Shown here piece after piece: positions 37,441 to 40,115 of a stretch of 40,115 nt of DNA. A program made the translations under genes and the position numbers. Origin of the DNA: Magnetococcales bacterium (lineage in GTDB: Bacteria > Pseudomonadota > Magnetococcia > Magnetococcales > JADFYX01); NCBI GenBank assembly GCA_015231305.1, contig JADGBW010000018.1, positions 1-40,115 of the forward strand. Direction: 5' to 3'. Numbering within the stretch: the stretch's first letter is position 1; each line of letters opens with the position of its first letter. The notes under the pieces were generated by a model. It worked only from the letters and a program-made list of their open reading frames with translations. It was not told the origin of the DNA and made no database searches.

Positions 37441-39231
37441 GTGTTTATAATGAATAGTTTATCGCACATCTTTTTAAGGGCAAAACATATCCACGTTAGT
37501 GTGTTGTTTTTCTGCCTTGTTTTGTCTCCATTTTTTAATACTGCTTTGGCTGCAAAAAATTCTGAATTTGAGGAAAACCCAGAGAGTATAGCCCAGTTCA
37601 ACATCAATGTTGGCAGTTTAGCTATGGATGAACGGCAATATTTAGACGCACTATCATATTTTGAACAGGCTTATGAGACCTCTAAGTTAGATAAAACTAA
37701 GGTAAAAGCACTGCTATATATGGCAACTACTTTTGCCTCATTTTTAGACTCACCTGATAGCGCACTTAAAATTTATGAGCAGATACAAAAAGATTTCCCA
37801 AAATTTGCACAAAGTGCCTACTATAAAGAGATTTTACTTCTGTTTGAAAATGAGAGATACCCAGAGGTTCTTAAAAAAATAAGACAGTATAGCACTAGTT
37901 ACCCAAATGGTCGTTTTCAGTTTCAAGCAGAGCTATTGGGTGATGAGTCTAAAAAAGCCATGAGGACCAAAGCTTATGAGCAAGAATTAGCAAGGCAAAA
38001 AGCTGTTAAGGCCGAAGAGATGGCAGTGCAAGCAATGTTACTTAAAAAAGATGCTTTAGCAAAAAAAGCAGCACTTCTAGCAGCTAGTAGAAAAATTCAT
38101 AACATAGCTTCATCTGGTTTTAAAAAAGTTAAAGAACCCGTCGTAAGGGTGTTGTTTACCAAAGGCTCGCCAAAAGTAAGGGTAGAAGGCGATGGTTTGG
38201 TATTTCAATATAGAGGTAACAGCAAAAGGTTAAACTCTGGCCTTGAGGTTAGCTCTAAGGGTGGGCAGCTTATCTTAAACGGCGCAAAGGTAGGCCGTGA
38301 CATTAAAATTACCGCCAATAGTCCAATAAATGTGGTCTATGGCAAAAATATGCGAAAATCTAAGCGAGTGCGCGGTTTTATAGCATTAGCAGCAAAAAAA
38401 AGAGGGGTTAGAATTATTAACCATGTGAAGATTGAAGATTATCTTTTAGGAGTTGTCCCCGCAGAATCACCAGCAAGCTGGAAGCCCGATGCCTTAAAGT
38501 CCCAAACACTAGCAGCAAGAACATATGCTTATAACGATGTGCGAAAACACAAAAAGGACGAATTTGATGTCTACGATAGTATTCGCAGCCAAGTTTATGG
38601 TGGAGTAGGCAAAGAACACAAAAACACAACCAGAGCAATAAGAGCCACAAGAGGGGAGATAATAACCGCTGTTCGTAAAGGAAAACTGCAACCTATTCTT
38701 GCAATGTTTGCAGCAAACAGCGGTGGTCACACAGCAGATCCTCAAAAAGAGTACTCTACCCGCTGGGATAATTCCCACTATTACCTAACAGCCCATAAAG
38801 ACCCCTGGAGTACAAAATCTGGTAAGGCTGGCCTAGCTTATTGGGAGTTTACCCACTCTCGAAGAGAGGTAGAAAAAAATCTGGCAAAAAGAAAGGTAAG
38901 AATTAAAAATCTAGAATCCATAAAACCGGTATACATTGGTCCATCAGGCAGGGTGGTAAAGGTGCGTTTGTTATACGACGGCGGTAAAAGCAAAACCATA
39001 CGTTTCCGCCCCAAGGTTACACTAGGGCTAGGAGGAAGGATAGGCACACTGCCAGACACAATAGTAAAAATTAAAAAGCGCGGGGATAAGTTCGTATTCA
39101 CCGGAAAAGGCTTTGGTCACGGCATAGGCTACATGCAGTGGGGCGGACAATACATGGCAAAAGCCGGGCACTCCTACCGTGATATTTTAGAGTTTTATTA
39201 CCCAGGAACCAATATTATGCAGTATTGGTAA
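37441..39231 (+). CDS. SpoIID/LytB domain protein with N-terminal signal peptide and TPR-like region
   Basis: VKIEDYLLGVVPAESPASWKPDALKSQTLAARTYAY; GKGFGHGIGYMQWGGQYMAKAGHSYRDILEFYYPGT; N-terminal TPR-like repeats. Confidence 0.92.
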   Translation: MFIMNSLSHIFLRAKHIHVSVLFFCLVLSPFFNTALAAKNSEFEENPESIAQFNINVGSLAMDERQYLDALSYFEQAYETSKLDKTKVKALLYMATTFASFLDSPDSALKIYEQIQKDFPKFAQSAYYKEILLLFENERYPEVLKKIRQYSTSYPNGRFQFQAELLGDESKKAMRTKAYEQELARQKAVKAEEMAVQAMLLKKDALAKKAALLAASRKIHNIASSGFKKVKEPVVRVLFTKGSPKVRVEGDGLVFQYRGNSKRLNSGLEVSSKGGQLILNGAKVGRDIKITANSPINVVYGKNMRKSKRVRGFIALAAKKRGVRIINHVKIEDYLLGVVPAESPASWKPDALKSQTLAARTYAYNDVRKHKKDEFDVYDSIRSQVYGGVGKEHKNTTRAIRATRGEIITAVRKGKLQPILAMFAANSGGHTADPQKEYSTRWDNSHYYLTAHKDPWSTKSGKAGLAYWEFTHSRREVEKNLAKRKVRIKNLESIKPVYIGPSGRVVKVRLLYDGGKSKTIRFRPKVTLGLGGRIGTLPDTIVKIKKRGDKFVFTGKGFGHGIGYMQWGGQYMAKAGHSYRDILEFYYPGTNIMQYW

Positions 39232-39294
39232 AAAATAAATTTTTAACGTATTCTGCCTTTAACAATGTACGTAAGTATTGTTTCTATTGGTTTT

Positions 39295-39332
39295 AGAAAG
39301 AAAAGTATGTCAATACACATACTTTTCTTTCT
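39295..39332. terminator. Perfect stem-loop between convergent genes, probable bidirectional terminator
   Basis: AGAAAGAAAAGTATGT (39295-39310) / ACATACTTTTCTTTCT (39317-39332), 16 bp, 6-nt loop. Confidence 0.7.
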
Positions 39333-39342
39333 TCTCCTTTTG

Positions 39343-40115
39343 TTATGTTTTAGCTAAATTATTTTGCAACATTTCATCTGATACAGAATAATCTAATCCT
39401 CTAAGATCTTTGTAAGCCTTTCTTGCTTTTTTAATTTCACTTTTACTAGCTGGGCAAAGGTGGACCCTTAGTAAAGAATCAAGAACATTAACATAATCTC
39501 GCCCTGTTAACATCTTAACCCTTCCTTCAGTTGTTTGAGCAACGCTATTCCAGGGTGATTCAGATATCTCCCAATCTAAAACTTTTAGTCTATCAAAAAT
39601 AATACTTTTATCAATGCCTTGAGATAGAGAATAGTTTATTGCTCTCATTATAGCTTTTTGAATCATGGGGCGCATAAATGGGTGGCCCTCACCTTCTTTA
39701 TCTTTAGGGTTTCTTAATAATTTTGCATCAGGCTGGGCTTCTAATTTTGTACGTATATCCCCACAAGCTTGCATAATCTCGTCAATGCGATCTGTTAAGA
39801 TGTTGTATGATTCATCTAATGTTGCAGAGGTAGGCCTTTTTCCTTGTTCATTCATGGATGGGTCTAAATCAAATCCAAGTTCTTTTAGTAAGTCATAAAG
39901 AGTTGAAAGTGTTGTTAAAGCCTTTGTGTTAGATTTTGGAACACTGCCAGAAGCTAAAGTAATTTCACCATCAGAACCTTGTTTGGTGAAGACAATTACT
40001 CGCCCTTTTTCTTTAAAAAAAGCATGCTCTTCTAAGAAACGACGAGCAAGAATAGCATAACCATCATCTTCTTCCAATGCTATGTTTTCACTATGTTTTG
40101 TGCTTTTTGCATAAC
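39343..40115 (-). CDS. DndB/DGQHR-domain-like protein, C-terminal part (truncated by window edge)
   Basis: The frame stays open past the track's TTG start: ...YAKSTKHSENIALEEDDGYAILARRFLEEHAFFKEKGRVIVFTKQG...; the pattern (L)N-x-YAK...DEDDxxAIxxRR resembles DGQHR/DndB proteins. The DGQHR motif itself would lie outside the window. Confidence 0.55.
   Translation of the reverse strand, partial: YAKSTKHSENIALEEDDGYAILARRFLEEHAFFKEKGRVIVFTKQGSDGEITLASGSVPKSNTKALTTLSTLYDLLKELGFDLDPSMNEQGKRPTSATLDESYNILTDRIDEIMQACGDIRTKLEAQPDAKLLRNPKDKEGEGHPFMRPMIQKAIMRAINYSLSQGIDKSIIFDRLKVLDWEISESPWNSVAQTTEGRVKMLTGRDYVNVLDSLLRVHLCPASKSEIKKARKAYKDLRGLDYSVSDEMLQNNLAKT

Noticed and set aside
1-40115. rRNA, tRNA, CRISPR arrays, transposases and prophage genes
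   Set aside because: No rRNA-like stretch, tRNA cloverleaf, regularly spaced repeat array, transposase or phage structural gene was recognised when reading the window; a tool scan (tRNAscan-SE, CRISPR finder) would settle this.

Overview
This is an AT-rich bacterial chromosomal window, densely coding, and mostly housekeeping. It looks proteobacterial: alphaproteobacterial-type genes (FliX-like protein, SUV3-like helicase, BolA/Grx4 pair, retropepsin-like protease) sit beside a lepA-lepB-DUF4845-rnc-era-recO block that is more typical of gamma/betaproteobacteria. Left to right: the 3' end of a probable pssA, leuA, a fliX-like gene, lepA-lepB-DUF4845-rnc-era-recO-Trm112, a divergent pair of phosphatase genes (FHA+PPP and FIST+SpoIIE/PP2C), lpxK-waaA, glyQ-glyS-VOC, a small ORF, aroE, topB-arfB-SUV3-like helicase-retropepsin, SCO1 with a secreted unknown, PCuAC, cspA, a 2Fe-2S ferredoxin/superoxide reductase/peroxiredoxin cluster, bolA-grxD, a Bat operon without moxR/DUF58 in the window but with a cNMP-binding protein and an unknown membrane protein upstream, a TPR-SpoIID gene, and a truncated DndB/DGQHR-like gene at the right edge. 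I saw no rRNA, tRNA, transposase or CRISPR array. The best candidates for new biology are the divergent pair of sensor-fused phosphatases, the cNMP-linked Bat operon, the possible sigma-54 promoter ahead of the lone fliX-like gene, several unexplained intergenic hairpins and operator-like repeats, and the possible edge of a DNA-modification/defence locus at the right end. All calls come from reading the sequence and from family knowledge; no database search was run.
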